NCBI GenBank assembly: GCA_003339645.1 | Contig: QNUV01000102.1 | Coordinates: forward strand, 1-64,000 | Length of the DNA stretch: 64,000 bases | Origin: Microbacterium arborescens | Lineage (GTDB): Bacteria > Actinomycetota > Actinomycetes > Actinomycetales > Microbacteriaceae | Reading direction: 5' to 3' | In this document: positions 1 through 8,837 of the stretch, piece after piece | Position numbering within the stretch: the first letter of the stretch is position 1 | How the letters are laid out: each line of letters begins with the position of its first letter | Made by a program: the position numbers and the translations under genes | The notes under the pieces: model-generated | Told to the model about the DNA's origin: nothing | What the model saw: only the letters and a program-made list of their open reading frames with translations | Database searches by the model: none

Positions 1-248
1 TCGGCGGGCACACCCACATCTTCAACCTCGCCCGCCTCTGCCAACGACACCACTCCGTGAAGCAATTCACCACGTGGGAAGTCCGGCAGGTCGGCGGCGG
101 GGTCCTCGAATGGACCTCACCCCTCGGGCGGGTCTACCGCGAAGACGTCCCCATACCGGCAGTCTGCTTCACCAGCGAAACCGCGAACCCGCCGCCGGTG
201 GACGGAGCCGGCGGGCCACCTCCGCCCGATGAACCGACACCGTTCTGA
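1..248 (+). CDS. HNH endonuclease (DUF222/13E12-type), C-terminal fragment
   Basis: Only the last 81 codons lie in the window, in the frame starting at base 3; the gene begins upstream. The fragment starts GGHTHIFNLARLC and continues QRHHSVKQFTTW, which is the end of the HNH motif (Asn, Cys and the paired His) of the large actinobacterial DUF222-HNH family. The tail is proline-rich (PPPPDEPTPF). These proteins occur in many copies in Microbacteriaceae and their cellular role is largely unknown. A GTG at 57 is an internal valine, not a start, because the HNH motif continues upstream of it. It is convergent with the next gene; the 107 bp between them show no clear terminator. Confidence 0.85.
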   Translation, partial: GGHTHIFNLARLCQRHHSVKQFTTWEVRQVGGGVLEWTSPLGRVYREDVPIPAVCFTSETANPPPVDGAGGPPPPDEPTPF

Positions 249-355
249 GGAATCGAGCGATCTGGATGCGGGCCGCGAAAAGCGACGGAAACCGAACCGT
301 GCTGACGGAATCGACGAGCGCCCAGCCGCACGTCCGATCCGGGCCGACCGCCAGA

Positions 356-1903
356 CTAATACCCGGCGAACGCGTCGGTGGTGAGCGATCGCGCCCTCGA
401 GAGGGCGGGAGCGAGGTCGGCGATGAGTCGAGGCGGCCCGGAGATGAAGGCGTGCCGTTCGCTGAGATCCGGCACGAGCGTGGCGAGGGATGCCGCGGTC
501 AGCCGCGCCCCGCCGGTCCACGTCCAGTGGTCGGGAAGATTCCGCGGCTCATCCCGCGTCACCACCATCACCGGGATGCCCGCGGCGATGATGTCGTCGC
601 GGAAGGCCAGTTCCTCGGCGTCCGACGCCACATAGACCATGACCACATCCCGCCGCTCCCCCGCCAGACGCATCTCGCGCAACTGCGAGACGAAGGGCGT
701 CACCCCGATACCGGCCGCGACGAGCAACACCTTGGCATCGGTCCGTGCGGGGAGCACGAAATCGCCCCACACGCCGGTGACGGGAAGATCGCGACCGGGC
801 TCGACCAGCGCGAGCGCCTTCTTGTAGCTCGACTGCGACCCCTCGCGGATGGCGATCCGCACCTCCGGCAGCTCCGCGGGCGCCGAAACGATCGAGAATT
901 CGCGCCGCGTCCCCCGCGCATCGGGGCGACGGTGCGGCACCTCGAGCTCGAGGTACTGTCCGGGACGGAATCGGAAGCCGCGATGAGCGCGGAACGTCAG
1001 CTCCCGCACGGAGGGGGTCAGCGCTGTGCGTTCGACGAACGTCAGGCGCACCGCGGCGCGGTAGGCGAAGAAGAACGCGAGCAGGTTGCCGATGAGCAGC
1101 GCGCGCTCCTGTCCGAGACTGACGTCACCGATGAGGATCGGCCAGCCCGCCAGCGCGCCCACCAGCGCAGCGACCGCGTACTGCTGCTTCCGACGCGGCG
1201 GAAGGGTCAGCGGCTCAGACAGCATGAACGCACCGAGGAAGAGGAACGGCGACGACCACAGCACCTGCCCGATGACGGTCGCATCGACGGGGAGCGAGAC
1301 CTGAGCGTACTGCACGAACGTCCGCACGAGCGCGACAGCGACCGCGACGACCAGGAAGACCGCGACCACCCGCACCTTCTCCGTGCGCACGAGCACAAGA
1401 CCGCCGAGAAGGATGACGGGCACCGCGAGAACGGGCGACCCCACCCACCACGCCGACGCGCCCAGGTCGGGGAACGGGATGCTGAGCACAGTGAGCACCG
1501 TTGCTCCGGCCGCGGCGGGATTGAAGATGTGTCGCCCACGCCAGGCCAGCAGGTACTTCGATGCGGAGGCGACCGCCCCGGCGACCGCGAGCCCCGCGAT
1601 CCCCGCCGGATCGAGCGTCGGACGCAGCACGAACAGCAGGATGAGCGCGGTGATGACCGCCGATTCGATGCGCCACGTTCGGCCGAGCAGCCGCTGCGCT
1701 ACAGCATCCACCACGATGATCGCGGCGGCCAGGACGACGAGCGACACCGGGAGAGCCAGCGGATCGCCCGCGATCTGACCGGCGACGGTCAGCACGAAGG
1801 CGATGACCGCGAGCACGGAGAGGGCCATGAGGACGAATCGGTACATCGACACGCGTCCGAGCGCGCCGACGGCTCGGTTTCGAAGGGCCGTCAGGGATGT
1901 CAT
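356..1903 (-). CDS. NqrB/RnfD-like membrane protein fused to FAD/NAD(P)H oxidoreductase
   Basis: 515 aa. Residues about 20-290 are hydrophobic with multiple membrane helices and carry the FNPAA motif near residue 127, as in NqrB/RnfD subunits. Residues about 290-515 are a ferredoxin-NADP reductase module: a flavin-binding RREFSIVSAP (the RxYS-type motif with Phe for Tyr) and a nucleotide-binding AAGIGVTPF. It probably passes electrons from NAD(P)H across the membrane to the flavinylated lipoprotein encoded first in the operon. ATG at 1903 was chosen because it overlaps the apbE stop (ATGA) and gives a normal N-terminus; an in-frame start 66 nt upstream would lie deep inside apbE. The fusion of a RnfD-like domain to the reductase is the odd feature. 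The physiological acceptor is unknown. Confidence 0.8.
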   Translation of the reverse strand: MTSLTALRNRAVGALGRVSMYRFVLMALSVLAVIAFVLTVAGQIAGDPLALPVSLVVLAAAIIVVDAVAQRLLGRTWRIESAVITALILLFVLRPTLDPAGIAGLAVAGAVASASKYLLAWRGRHIFNPAAAGATVLTVLSIPFPDLGASAWWVGSPVLAVPVILLGGLVLVRTEKVRVVAVFLVVAVAVALVRTFVQYAQVSLPVDATVIGQVLWSSPFLFLGAFMLSEPLTLPPRRKQQYAVAALVGALAGWPILIGDVSLGQERALLIGNLLAFFFAYRAAVRLTFVERTALTPSVRELTFRAHRGFRFRPGQYLELEVPHRRPDARGTRREFSIVSAPAELPEVRIAIREGSQSSYKKALALVEPGRDLPVTGVWGDFVLPARTDAKVLLVAAGIGVTPFVSQLREMRLAGERRDVVMVYVASDAEELAFRDDIIAAGIPVMVVTRDEPRNLPDHWTWTGGARLTAASLATLVPDLSERHAFISGPPRLIADLAPALSRARSLTTDAFAGY

Positions 1904-2772
1904 ACGAACAACTCCGCTTCGCAGTGGGGTGACCATTCGACGGAACCGTCGGTGCGCATCCGCACCCACGAGGCCTCACTGCGCTCCGCGAAGCGAGGGC
2001 CGCCGTCGAAGAAGAGGGCTGTGGCGACGGCATCCGCCGTCATGGCGTCCGAAGCGACCGCCCACGTCGCCGCGTACTCCCGAACCGGTTCGCCCGTGCG
2101 CGCGTCGAGAACGTGATGCAGACCATCGCCCCACGCTCGACGGTTGGTCGCGGAGGCGCACAGCGCCCCGGCGTCAAGCGTCCAGACTCCGACGGCCCGG
2201 GACCCGTCATACGGGTGCTCGAGCGCGACACGCTGCTGCACCCCGTCGATCGCGAGGTCGCCGCTCGCATCGACGACGAGCCAGCCGGCCGTGCGCCGCC
2301 GCAACTCCGACATCACGAGATCGACGAGGCGACCCTTGCCCACCGCGCCCACATCGATCGTCGCCGGGCTGTGAAGCGTGAGTCGATCGTCCGCCAGCTC
2401 GACGACATCGCGCCACAGGTCCGGCGCGGCCATCGCTCCACGGTCGCGGAGGGAGTACGAGCCGTCGTAACCGCGCCGGGCGAGTGCGTCACCGACGAGC
2501 GGGTTCACCGCGCCGTCCGTGACGTCGGACAGGTCGCCGTACATCGCCAGCATGTCCGCGGCGTCGGGAGGCGCCGCGACCGATCCGCCCGACGCCAGCC
2601 GGCTCACGGTCGAGTCCGCGCGGAATCTCGACCAGTCCCGGTCGAACGACTCCACGAGCGACATCACCGCTGACCGATCGCCGTCACGCAGCGGCACCTC
2701 GCTGTCGACGCACCACGCGGTTCCGATGGCGCCGAACTCCCACCGCCCGAAGCCGCCAGTCGCGACGATCAT
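1900..2772 (-). CDS. apbE: FAD:protein FMN transferase (ApbE)
   Basis: 290 aa, slightly short for the family. ApbE attaches FMN from FAD to a Thr/Ser of extracytoplasmic flavoproteins. Family motifs seen are TIDVGAVGKG in the middle, CASATNRRAWGDG followed by HHVLDARTG, and the metal-binding SDAMTADAVATALF near the C-terminus. No clear signal peptide is visible, so where it acts is uncertain. The start ATG overlaps the stop of the FMN-binding lipoprotein gene and its own stop overlaps the start of the NqrB-like gene (4-nt ATGA overlaps), so the three are translationally coupled. The obvious substrate is the neighbouring FMN-binding lipoprotein. Confidence 0.88.
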   Translation of the reverse strand: MIVATGGFGRWEFGAIGTAWCVDSEVPLRDGDRSAVMSLVESFDRDWSRFRADSTVSRLASGGSVAAPPDAADMLAMYGDLSDVTDGAVNPLVGDALARRGYDGSYSLRDRGAMAAPDLWRDVVELADDRLTLHSPATIDVGAVGKGRLVDLVMSELRRRTAGWLVVDASGDLAIDGVQQRVALEHPYDGSRAVGVWTLDAGALCASATNRRAWGDGLHHVLDARTGEPVREYAATWAVASDAMTADAVATALFFDGGPRFAERSEASWVRMRTDGSVEWSPHCEAELFV

Positions 2773-3263
2773 GCTGCCGCGTCGGTGCGGATCTCCTCGA
2801 CCGCCGCGTTGAAACCACCGCTCGTGAGCGACGAGCCCGCCACGCGGTCGACCTTCACGTCGTCGAGGCTCTTGCCGACGACGGCATCCGAGATGCCGCC
2901 GATGAACTGCGACTGGTACTGCTTGCTCTCGCGGCGGGTCGGCTCACCGGTGACCTCGACCGCGGTCACGGCATCGGATTCGACCGTGAGCGTCACGGTG
3001 ATCGTCTCGGGGCCCTCGGGGGTCTGATAGGTCCCCTCGGCCGTGTACGTGCCGTCGGTGTAAGTGCCGCCGGTCGCCCCCGACGAACCGCTCGAGCTGC
3101 CCGAACCGGTCTCGGTCGTCGCGTCGGCGGAGGGCGCCGTGCCCGATGCGGGCTGCTCGCCTTCGGCTTGGCCCGCGCAGCCGGCGAGGAGCGCGAGGCC
3201 GGCGACGGACGCCGCGGCGGCGGTCACGCGGAGCGAACGGGGTACGGCAGTGGCGCGGATCAT
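2769..3263 (-). CDS. FMN-binding domain lipoprotein
   Basis: 164 aa. A lipoprotein signal peptide ends in the lipobox LLAGC with Cys29 as the likely lipidated residue; a Ser/Gly/Thr-rich linker follows (residues about 35-70). The C-terminal FMN_bind domain ends VAGSSLTSGGFNAA, which lines up with the flavinylation consensus SGAT-x-TS of NqrC/RnfG; the second Ser of GSS sits where Thr normally carries FMN, and this is inferred. ATG 3263 was chosen because an AGGAGG Shine-Dalgarno precedes it and the signal peptide starts here; a longer in-frame reading has no such site. First gene of the flavin electron-transfer operon with apbE and the NqrB-like reductase. Confidence 0.85.
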   Translation of the reverse strand: MIRATAVPRSLRVTAAAASVAGLALLAGCAGQAEGEQPASGTAPSADATTETGSGSSSGSSGATGGTYTDGTYTAEGTYQTPEGPETITVTLTVESDAVTAVEVTGEPTRRESKQYQSQFIGGISDAVVGKSLDDVKVDRVAGSSLTSGGFNAAVEEIRTDAAA

Positions 3264-3312
3264 GATGGGTCCTCCTGTGTCGTGCCCCTCCGGGGGGAGG
3301 TGGGCTGATCTC

Positions 3313-3318
3313 ACGCTA
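3313..3318 (-). promoter_or_regulatory. -10 element of flavin operon
   Basis: TAGCGT on the minus strand, about 43 nt (predicted TSS near 3306) upstream of the lipoprotein ATG. The same TAGCGTGAGA string occurs before the DUF427 gene. No convincing -35 was found. Moderate support only. Confidence 0.4.
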
Positions 3319-3351
3319 GCGGCCCGTCGCCATGGCTCCCCTCTGTCGTTC

Positions 3352-6057
3352 CTATGCGTTTGCATCGAGTTCCGGCGCGCGCCACAGCGCTTTCAGCCCT
3401 TCGACCGCGAAGAAGATCGCCACGGCGAACCCCAGCGGAAGCAGCCAGGCCTGCGCCGAGAGCGGCCGCGATTCGAACAGCGCGTTCATGAACGGCACGT
3501 ACGTGTAGATGAGCTGCAAGCCGACGAGGGCTGCAGCCGACCACCAGATCACCCGGTTGCCGCGCAGGACCGCCCGGGTCAGGCTCGAACGGCGCAAGAA
3601 CCGGCAGTTCAACAGGAACGCCAGCTGGCCGAGCGCGAGTACGGAGACCGAGACCGTCCGGGCGACATCCAGCTCGGCGCCCGTTGCTCGAACGATCGCG
3701 AACGCCGCGAGCGTCGCTCCCCCGATCATCACCGACACGATGAGGACGAACAGAAGTTCGCGCAGCGAGATGATCGACCCGCCGCTCGACCGGGGCGGTC
3801 GCGACATGATCCCCGGCTCGGCCGGCTCGTACGCGAGGGCGAGCGAGAGCGTCACCGCCGTGACCATGTTCACCCACAGCACCTGCACGGGAGACAACGG
3901 CAGCGCCAACCCGAAGACGACGGCGACGAGGATCACGAGCGACTGGGCCCCGTTGGTGGGCAGCAGGAACACGATCGACTTGCGCAGGTTGTCGTAGATC
4001 CGGCGCCCCTCGCGGATCGCGGAACGGATGGTGGCGAAGTTGTCGTCAGCGAGCACGATCTCGGCGGCTTCTTTCGTCGCCTCGGTGCCCTTGATCCCCA
4101 TCGCGACTCCCACGTTCGCGCGGGTGAGCGCGGGGGCGTCGTTGACGCCATCACCGGTCATCGCGACCACCTCGCCGTGCGACTGGAGCGCTCGGACGAT
4201 ACGGATCTTGTGCTCGGGACTCGTCCGCGCATAGACGTCGACGTCGCGGACGACATCCTTCAGCTTCTCCTGGCTGAGCGACTCGAGCTCGCCGCCGGTG
4301 AGCACGCGGGGTTCGTCATCCGACACCAGCCCCATCTCACGGCTGATCGCGACGGCCGTTCCCGCATGGTCGCCCGTGATCATCTTCACGCGGATGCCGG
4401 CCCGGTGGCAGTCGGCGATCGCCTCGACGGCCTCGGGGCGCGGGGGGTCGAGGATGCCCCAGAGGCCGAGGAACTCCAGCTCATCGACGTCGTCGATCCC
4501 GACCTCGTCGAGGCGCGACGGCTTGCGCGCGGCGGCGAGCACGCGCAGGCCCTCGGCGCTCAGCTCGGCGATGACCGCATCCCAGAACTCGCGGTCGAGT
4601 TCCTCCGGCCCCGCGGCCCCGCGCTGGCGCGTCGAGCGGTCGAGCAGCCGGTCGGGCGCGCCCTTGACGAGGAGAGCGCGCGACCCGTCGGCACCCTCGT
4701 TCAGGGTCGCCATGAACTTGTTCTCCGAGTCGAACGGGAGCACGTCCACGCGCCGGACGCCCTCTGCCTCACCGTCGTGTCCGCCCTTCATCGCGACGAC
4801 GCGCAGCGCACCCTCGGTCGGCTCACCGACAAGCTTCCAACCGTCGTCATCCGAGACGACGTTCGCGTCGTTGCAGAGGTCCGCTACGGCGAGGACGGCC
4901 GACAGATCACCGCCGGAACGCCCGTCCCCATCGGTCCGCTCGATCTCGCCCGCCGGTTCGTAGCCCAGCCCCGAGACGTCGTAGCGCGCGACCGGGGTGA
5001 CGATCCGCCGCACCGTCATCTCGTTCTTCGTCAGCGTGCCCGTCTTGTCGGAACAGACGGTCGTCACCGAGCCCAGCGTCTCGACAGCGGGAAGCTTCCG
5101 CGTGATGGCGCGACGCCGGGCCATCTGCTGGACACCGATCGCCAGAGTGATCGTCACGAGCGCCGGCAGCCCTTCCGGGATCGCCGCCACCGCGAAACCG
5201 ATCGTGGCCGAGACGAGCTCGCCGAACGGCATCCCGTGCACGAATCGACCGATGAGCATCATGGCGGCCGCCATCCCGAGGATGACGAGGGTCAGGACCC
5301 GCCCGAACGCGTCGAGCTGCTTCGTGAGAGGCGTCGTCAGGGCTCCGGCGCCCCCGACGAGCTCCTGGATCTTGCCGATCTCGGTACGAGCGCCCGTGCC
5401 CGTGACGATTCCGCGGGCCTGTCCCGCCGACACGATCGTGCCGGAGAACGCCATCGACGCCCGGTCGCCGACGCCGGCATCCGCGTCGACCGGATCGGTG
5501 TGCTTCGACGCCGGTACCGACTCGCCGGTCAGCGCCGCCTCGTCGATGCGCAGCTGGCTCGCCTGGACGAGCCGGAGGTCGGCCGGAACCTTGTCGCCCG
5601 GTGACAGGCGCACGACGTCGCCGGGCACGAGCTCGGCGGCGGGCACACTCCGCCACGAGCCGTCTCGGCGCACGCTCGCATCCGACGACAGCATGCCGCG
5701 GATGCCCGCGAGAGCCTTCTCGGCGCGCCCCTCCTGGGCATACCCGATCACCGCGTTGATGATGGCGACGGCGAGGATGACCCACACGTCGAGCCAGTCC
5801 GCCATGACCGCCTTGATCGCGGCGGCGGCCAGCAGGATGTAGATCAGCGTGTCGTTGAAGTGCGAGAGGAACCGCAGCCACGCGGGCGTGCGCTTGGCCT
5901 CGGGAAGGACGTTCGGCCCCACCGCGTCGAGGCGCCGCCCTGCTTCATCCGAGCTCAGGCCGTCGGCGCTGGTTCTGAGCGCCGCGGCGACCTCGTCGAC
6001 GGGACGGGCGTACGAGCGAGGCGACTCGAGATCCGCCTCGGAGACAGGGGCAGCCAT
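3352..6057 (-). CDS. P2-type cation-transporting ATPase
   Basis: 901 aa, full length. N-terminal cation-ATPase domain, actuator loop with LTGESVP, M4 motif [11 protein letters not shown], phosphorylation site [13 protein letters not shown] with Asp337, hinge [12 protein letters not shown] and six C-terminal helices. Architecture is that of SERCA/PMR1-like P2A pumps. The M5 and M6 ion ligands differ: TNGAQS has Gln where SERCA has Glu771, and WVNMVTAV has Ala where SERCA has Asp800, so Ca2+ should not be assumed; CtpF-like pumps are the nearest type I recall. ATG 6057 (MAAPVSEAD) was chosen because a -10 TAGGAT sits 7 nt before it; a start 36 nt upstream would precede the promoter. Confidence 0.88.
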   Translation of the reverse strand: MAAPVSEADLESPRSYARPVDEVAAALRTSADGLSSDEAGRRLDAVGPNVLPEAKRTPAWLRFLSHFNDTLIYILLAAAAIKAVMADWLDVWVILAVAIINAVIGYAQEGRAEKALAGIRGMLSSDASVRRDGSWRSVPAAELVPGDVVRLSPGDKVPADLRLVQASQLRIDEAALTGESVPASKHTDPVDADAGVGDRASMAFSGTIVSAGQARGIVTGTGARTEIGKIQELVGGAGALTTPLTKQLDAFGRVLTLVILGMAAAMMLIGRFVHGMPFGELVSATIGFAVAAIPEGLPALVTITLAIGVQQMARRRAITRKLPAVETLGSVTTVCSDKTGTLTKNEMTVRRIVTPVARYDVSGLGYEPAGEIERTDGDGRSGGDLSAVLAVADLCNDANVVSDDDGWKLVGEPTEGALRVVAMKGGHDGEAEGVRRVDVLPFDSENKFMATLNEGADGSRALLVKGAPDRLLDRSTRQRGAAGPEELDREFWDAVIAELSAEGLRVLAAARKPSRLDEVGIDDVDELEFLGLWGILDPPRPEAVEAIADCHRAGIRVKMITGDHAGTAVAISREMGLVSDDEPRVLTGGELESLSQEKLKDVVRDVDVYARTSPEHKIRIVRALQSHGEVVAMTGDGVNDAPALTRANVGVAMGIKGTEATKEAAEIVLADDNFATIRSAIREGRRIYDNLRKSIVFLLPTNGAQSLVILVAVVFGLALPLSPVQVLWVNMVTAVTLSLALAYEPAEPGIMSRPPRSSGGSIISLRELLFVLIVSVMIGGATLAAFAIVRATGAELDVARTVSVSVLALGQLAFLLNCRFLRRSSLTRAVLRGNRVIWWSAAALVGLQLIYTYVPFMNALFESRPLSAQAWLLPLGFAVAIFFAVEGLKALWRAPELDANA

Positions 6058-6064
6058 GGGGCCG

Positions 6065-6070
6065 ATCCTA
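6065..6070 (-). promoter_or_regulatory. Leaderless -10 of P-type ATPase gene
   Basis: TAGGAT on the minus strand places transcription start at about 6058, one base before the ATG. No Shine-Dalgarno is present. Confidence 0.5.
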
Positions 6071-6184
6071 CGGCGTGCGGCTTTGCGGTACACCGGAGGC
6101 CGCCGGAGAAGATCCCGGTGCGGCCCCGTCCCGAGCCCGACGCTCGATGCAGCGCCGGGGTCACCCTGCCGGGGTCAGGTCGAG

Positions 6185-7219
6185 TCAGGCGGCGCCGTCG
6201 AACATGCTGGTGACCGATCCGTCCTCGAAGACCTCCTTGATCGCGCGCGCCAGAAGCGGGGCGATCGGGAGGATGGTGAGGCCGGGGAACCGCTTGTCTT
6301 CACCGAGCGGGATCGTGTCGGTGACGACGACCTCGTCGATCGCGGCGTCCTGGAGTCGCTCGACCGCCGGGTGGCTGAAGACCGCGTGCGTGGCCGCGAC
6401 GATGACCCGCTCGGCGCCGTTGTTCTTCAGGGCCTGCGCGGCCTTGACGATGGTGCCGCCGGTGTCGATCATGTCGTCGACCAGCAGGCAGACACGTCCG
6501 CGCACGTCGCCGACGATCTCGTTGACGGTGACCTGGTTGGCGACGTTCGGGTCGCGACGCTTGTGGATGATGGCCAGCGGGGCGCCGAGGCTGTCGGACC
6601 ACGTGTCCGCGACGCGAACGCGACCGGTGTCGGGTGACACGACGGTGAGCTTGTCGCGGTCTTCCGGGCTGAGCGTGCGCTCGAAGTGCTCGAGCAGGAC
6701 CGGCTTGGCGAACAGGTGGTCGACGGGGCCGTCGAAGAAGCCCTGGATCTGCGCGGCGTGCAGATCGACGCTCATCACGCGGTCGGCGCCGGCGGTCTTG
6801 AACAGGTCCGCGACGAGGCGGGCGCTGATGGGCTCGCGTCCGCGGCCCTTCTTGTCCTGACGCGAATACGGGTAGTAGGGCGCGACGACGGTGATGCGCT
6901 TCGCGGATGCGCGCTTCGCCGCATCCAGCATGATGAGCGTCTCCATCAGCCATTCGTTGACCGGCGGACCGAACGACTGGACGAGGAAGAAGTCGCAGCC
7001 GCGGATCGACACCTCGAAGCGGGTGAGGATCTCGCCCGACGCGAACGTGCGGTGCTCGGTGGGAACGAGCTCCGTGCCGAGCTGGGTGGCTACATCGGCC
7101 GACAGCGCGGGGTGCGAGCCACCGGATGCCACGACGAGACGCTTCTTGGTCTTGGCGACCAGTCCCGGGGCGATGCCCCGCGAGACGTCGAGGTCAACCG
7201 TGTTCTTCTTGCGAGCCAT
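6185..7219 (-). CDS. prs: Ribose-phosphate pyrophosphokinase
   Basis: 344 aa. Makes PRPP from ribose 5-phosphate and ATP for nucleotide, His and Trp synthesis. Motifs: flexible-loop YYPYSRQDKKGRGREPIS, metal-binding SVDLHAAQIQGFFDGP, and the PRPP loop LLVDDMIDTGGT. The N-terminus has about 20 extra residues (MARKKNTVDLDVSRG) typical of actinobacterial enzymes. ATG 7219 is preceded by AGGAAG at good spacing. The first 26 nt overlap the end of glmU in another frame. The glmU-prs pair is conserved in actinobacteria. Confidence 0.95.
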   Translation of the reverse strand: MARKKNTVDLDVSRGIAPGLVAKTKKRLVVASGGSHPALSADVATQLGTELVPTEHRTFASGEILTRFEVSIRGCDFFLVQSFGPPVNEWLMETLIMLDAAKRASAKRITVVAPYYPYSRQDKKGRGREPISARLVADLFKTAGADRVMSVDLHAAQIQGFFDGPVDHLFAKPVLLEHFERTLSPEDRDKLTVVSPDTGRVRVADTWSDSLGAPLAIIHKRRDPNVANQVTVNEIVGDVRGRVCLLVDDMIDTGGTIVKAAQALKNNGAERVIVAATHAVFSHPAVERLQDAAIDEVVVTDTIPLGEDKRFPGLTILPIAPLLARAIKEVFEDGSVTSMFDGAA

Positions 7220-8666
7220 CGTCCGCTTCCTGTGAAGACCGCACGCGTGCCGCTGCTGCGGCGGCTGCAGTACCGGGTCTGTTCTTCTCGACCCACCCTG
7301 CGACATTGCGCTGGGGGGCGACGCTGAGCGCGAGAGCACCGGCCGGCACGTCCTTGCGGATGACCGCTCCGGCGCCGGTCTTGGCGCCCTCACCGATCTT
7401 AACGGGCGCGACGAAGACGTTGTGCGAGCCGGCGTGGACCTCGTCGCCGATGACGGTGCGGTGCTTGGCCAGGTCGTCGTAATTCGCGGTGATCGCGCCC
7501 GCGCCCAGGTTCACGCCGCGACCGATCTCGGCGTCGCCGACGTACGACAGGTGCGGAACCTTGCTGCCCTCGCCGATGACGGCATTCTTCGTCTCGACGA
7601 ACGTGCCGATCTTGCCGCGCTCTCCCAGCTGCGTCCCCGGCCGGATGTACGAGAAGGGCCCCACGGTCGCCCCCGCCCCGATGACGGCGAGCGTCGCGTC
7701 GCTCCGGGTGACCGAGGCGCCCGCGCCGACCTCGCAGTCGGTCAGTGTCGTGTCGGGGCCGACCGTGGCACCCTCCGCGATCACGGTGGCCCGCAGGATG
7801 TGCGTGTTCGGCAGGACAGTGACATCGGGGGCGAGCGTAGCCGTGACGTCGATCCACGTCGTGGCGGGGTCCTGCACGGTGACCCCTTCGAGCTGCCAGC
7901 GGCGCACCGTGCGCGCGTTCAGGAGGCGTCCGGCCTCGGCCAGCTGCACGCGGTCGTTGACGCCGACGATGAGGGTCGGGTCGACCACCGGCTGTGCGGC
8001 GACGGCGAGGGCGTCGGCGCGCAGCATCCCCACGACATCGGTGAGGTACTTCTCGGCCTGGACGTTGGCCGTGCTGATCCGGCCGAGACGTTCGCGCAGC
8101 GGCCCCGCCTGGAACGCGTAGACCCCGGCGTTGACCTCGTCAACGGCTCGCTCGGCGTCCGTCGCGTCCTTGTGCTCGACGATCCGGTCGACGCCGCCGG
8201 CGGTATCGCGGATGACGCGGCCGTAGCCGGTGGGGTCGGACAACCGTGCGCTCAGCATCGTGGCCGCGGCGCCGGTCGAGCGGTGCGTGCGCAGCAGGTC
8301 GCGGAGCGTGCCGTCGTCGAGGAGAGGCACGTCGGCGCTGAGCACCAGCACGTCGCCCGCGAACTCCGGGAGCTGGTCGAGCGCGACCTCGACAGCCCGT
8401 CCCGTGCCGGGGATCTCGTCCTGGTCGACGACGACGACCTCGGGAGAGACGCCGAGCACGGCCTCCGCGACGCGGTCGCGCTCGTGGCGGACGACGACGA
8501 GCACATGGGCGGGGGCGAGGTCGCGGGCCGTGTCGAGCACATGACCGACGAGCGGACGGCCCCCGATGCGATGCAGCACCTTCGGGAGGGACGACTTCAT
8601 CCGCGTCCCCTGGCCCGCGGCGAGGATCACGACGGCGAGACGGGGATCGAGTTGGGTGTCGCTCAT
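7194..8666 (-). CDS. glmU: Bifunctional N-acetylglucosamine-1-P uridyltransferase / glucosamine-1-P acetyltransferase
   Basis: 490 aa. Makes UDP-GlcNAc for peptidoglycan. The N-terminal pyrophosphorylase has LAAGQGTRMKSSLPKVLH and SADVPLL; the C-terminal half is a left-handed beta-helix with hexapeptide repeats (GPFSYIRPGT, GTFVETKN, GAGAITANYDD). The C-terminus carries an Ala-rich stretch and an Arg/Gln-rich tail. ATG 8666 lies only one base beyond the 3' end of tRNA-Gln, so no separate 5' UTR or well-spaced Shine-Dalgarno exists; the acceptor-stem GGCGGAG is almost adjacent to the ATG. Tail overlaps prs by 26 nt. Confidence 0.95.
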   Translation of the reverse strand: MSDTQLDPRLAVVILAAGQGTRMKSSLPKVLHRIGGRPLVGHVLDTARDLAPAHVLVVVRHERDRVAEAVLGVSPEVVVVDQDEIPGTGRAVEVALDQLPEFAGDVLVLSADVPLLDDGTLRDLLRTHRSTGAAATMLSARLSDPTGYGRVIRDTAGGVDRIVEHKDATDAERAVDEVNAGVYAFQAGPLRERLGRISTANVQAEKYLTDVVGMLRADALAVAAQPVVDPTLIVGVNDRVQLAEAGRLLNARTVRRWQLEGVTVQDPATTWIDVTATLAPDVTVLPNTHILRATVIAEGATVGPDTTLTDCEVGAGASVTRSDATLAVIGAGATVGPFSYIRPGTQLGERGKIGTFVETKNAVIGEGSKVPHLSYVGDAEIGRGVNLGAGAITANYDDLAKHRTVIGDEVHAGSHNVFVAPVKIGEGAKTGAGAVIRKDVPAGALALSVAPQRNVAGWVEKNRPGTAAAAAAARVRSSQEADDGSQEEHG

Positions 8667-8667
8667 G

Positions 8668-8739
8668 CTCCGCCGCCAGGACTCGAACCTAGACCTCACA
8701 GCTCCAAAGGCTGTCGTGCTGCCATTACACCACGGCGGA
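8668..8739 (-). tRNA. tRNA-Gln (anticodon TTG)
   Basis: 72 nt cloverleaf drawn by hand. Acceptor TCCGCCG/CGGCGGA is perfect; D stem GTGT/GCAC; anticodon stem ACAGC/GCTGT with loop CTTTGGA, anticodon TTG (reads CAA; CAG by wobble); T arm CTAGG-TTCGAGT-CCTGG; discriminator G. CCA is not encoded: the next bases are C then the glmU ATG. Confidence 0.95.
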
Positions 8740-8825
8740 CCGCCGCACCGAGGTGCAGCCCGACAAGTCTGCCAGAGCGCACGGCGCCCCGTCTCCGCGG
8801 CGCCTGTGTCGCGCGCCCGGTTCGC

Positions 8826-8831
8826 GATAAT
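8826..8831 (+). promoter_or_regulatory. Leaderless -10 of marR-type gene
   Basis: GATAAT ends 7 nt before the ATG at 8838, predicting transcription start on the A of ATG. No Shine-Dalgarno is present. Confidence 0.5.
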
Positions 8832-8837
8832 GGGGCC

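Noticed and set aside
57-248. Independent small gene starting at GTG 57
   Set aside because: The frame is open to the window edge and the HNH motif continues upstream, so it is the tail of a larger gene.
356-1903. Part of a full Rnf or Na+-Nqr complex
   Set aside because: No RnfA, C, E or G / NqrA, C-F subunits are nearby and the NqrB-like domain is fused to a reductase.
3064-5604. Long plus-strand open frame antisense to the P-type ATPase
   Set aside because: Low-complexity Arg/His/Asp sequence typical of antisense GC-rich frames; the minus strand has every P-type ATPase motif.
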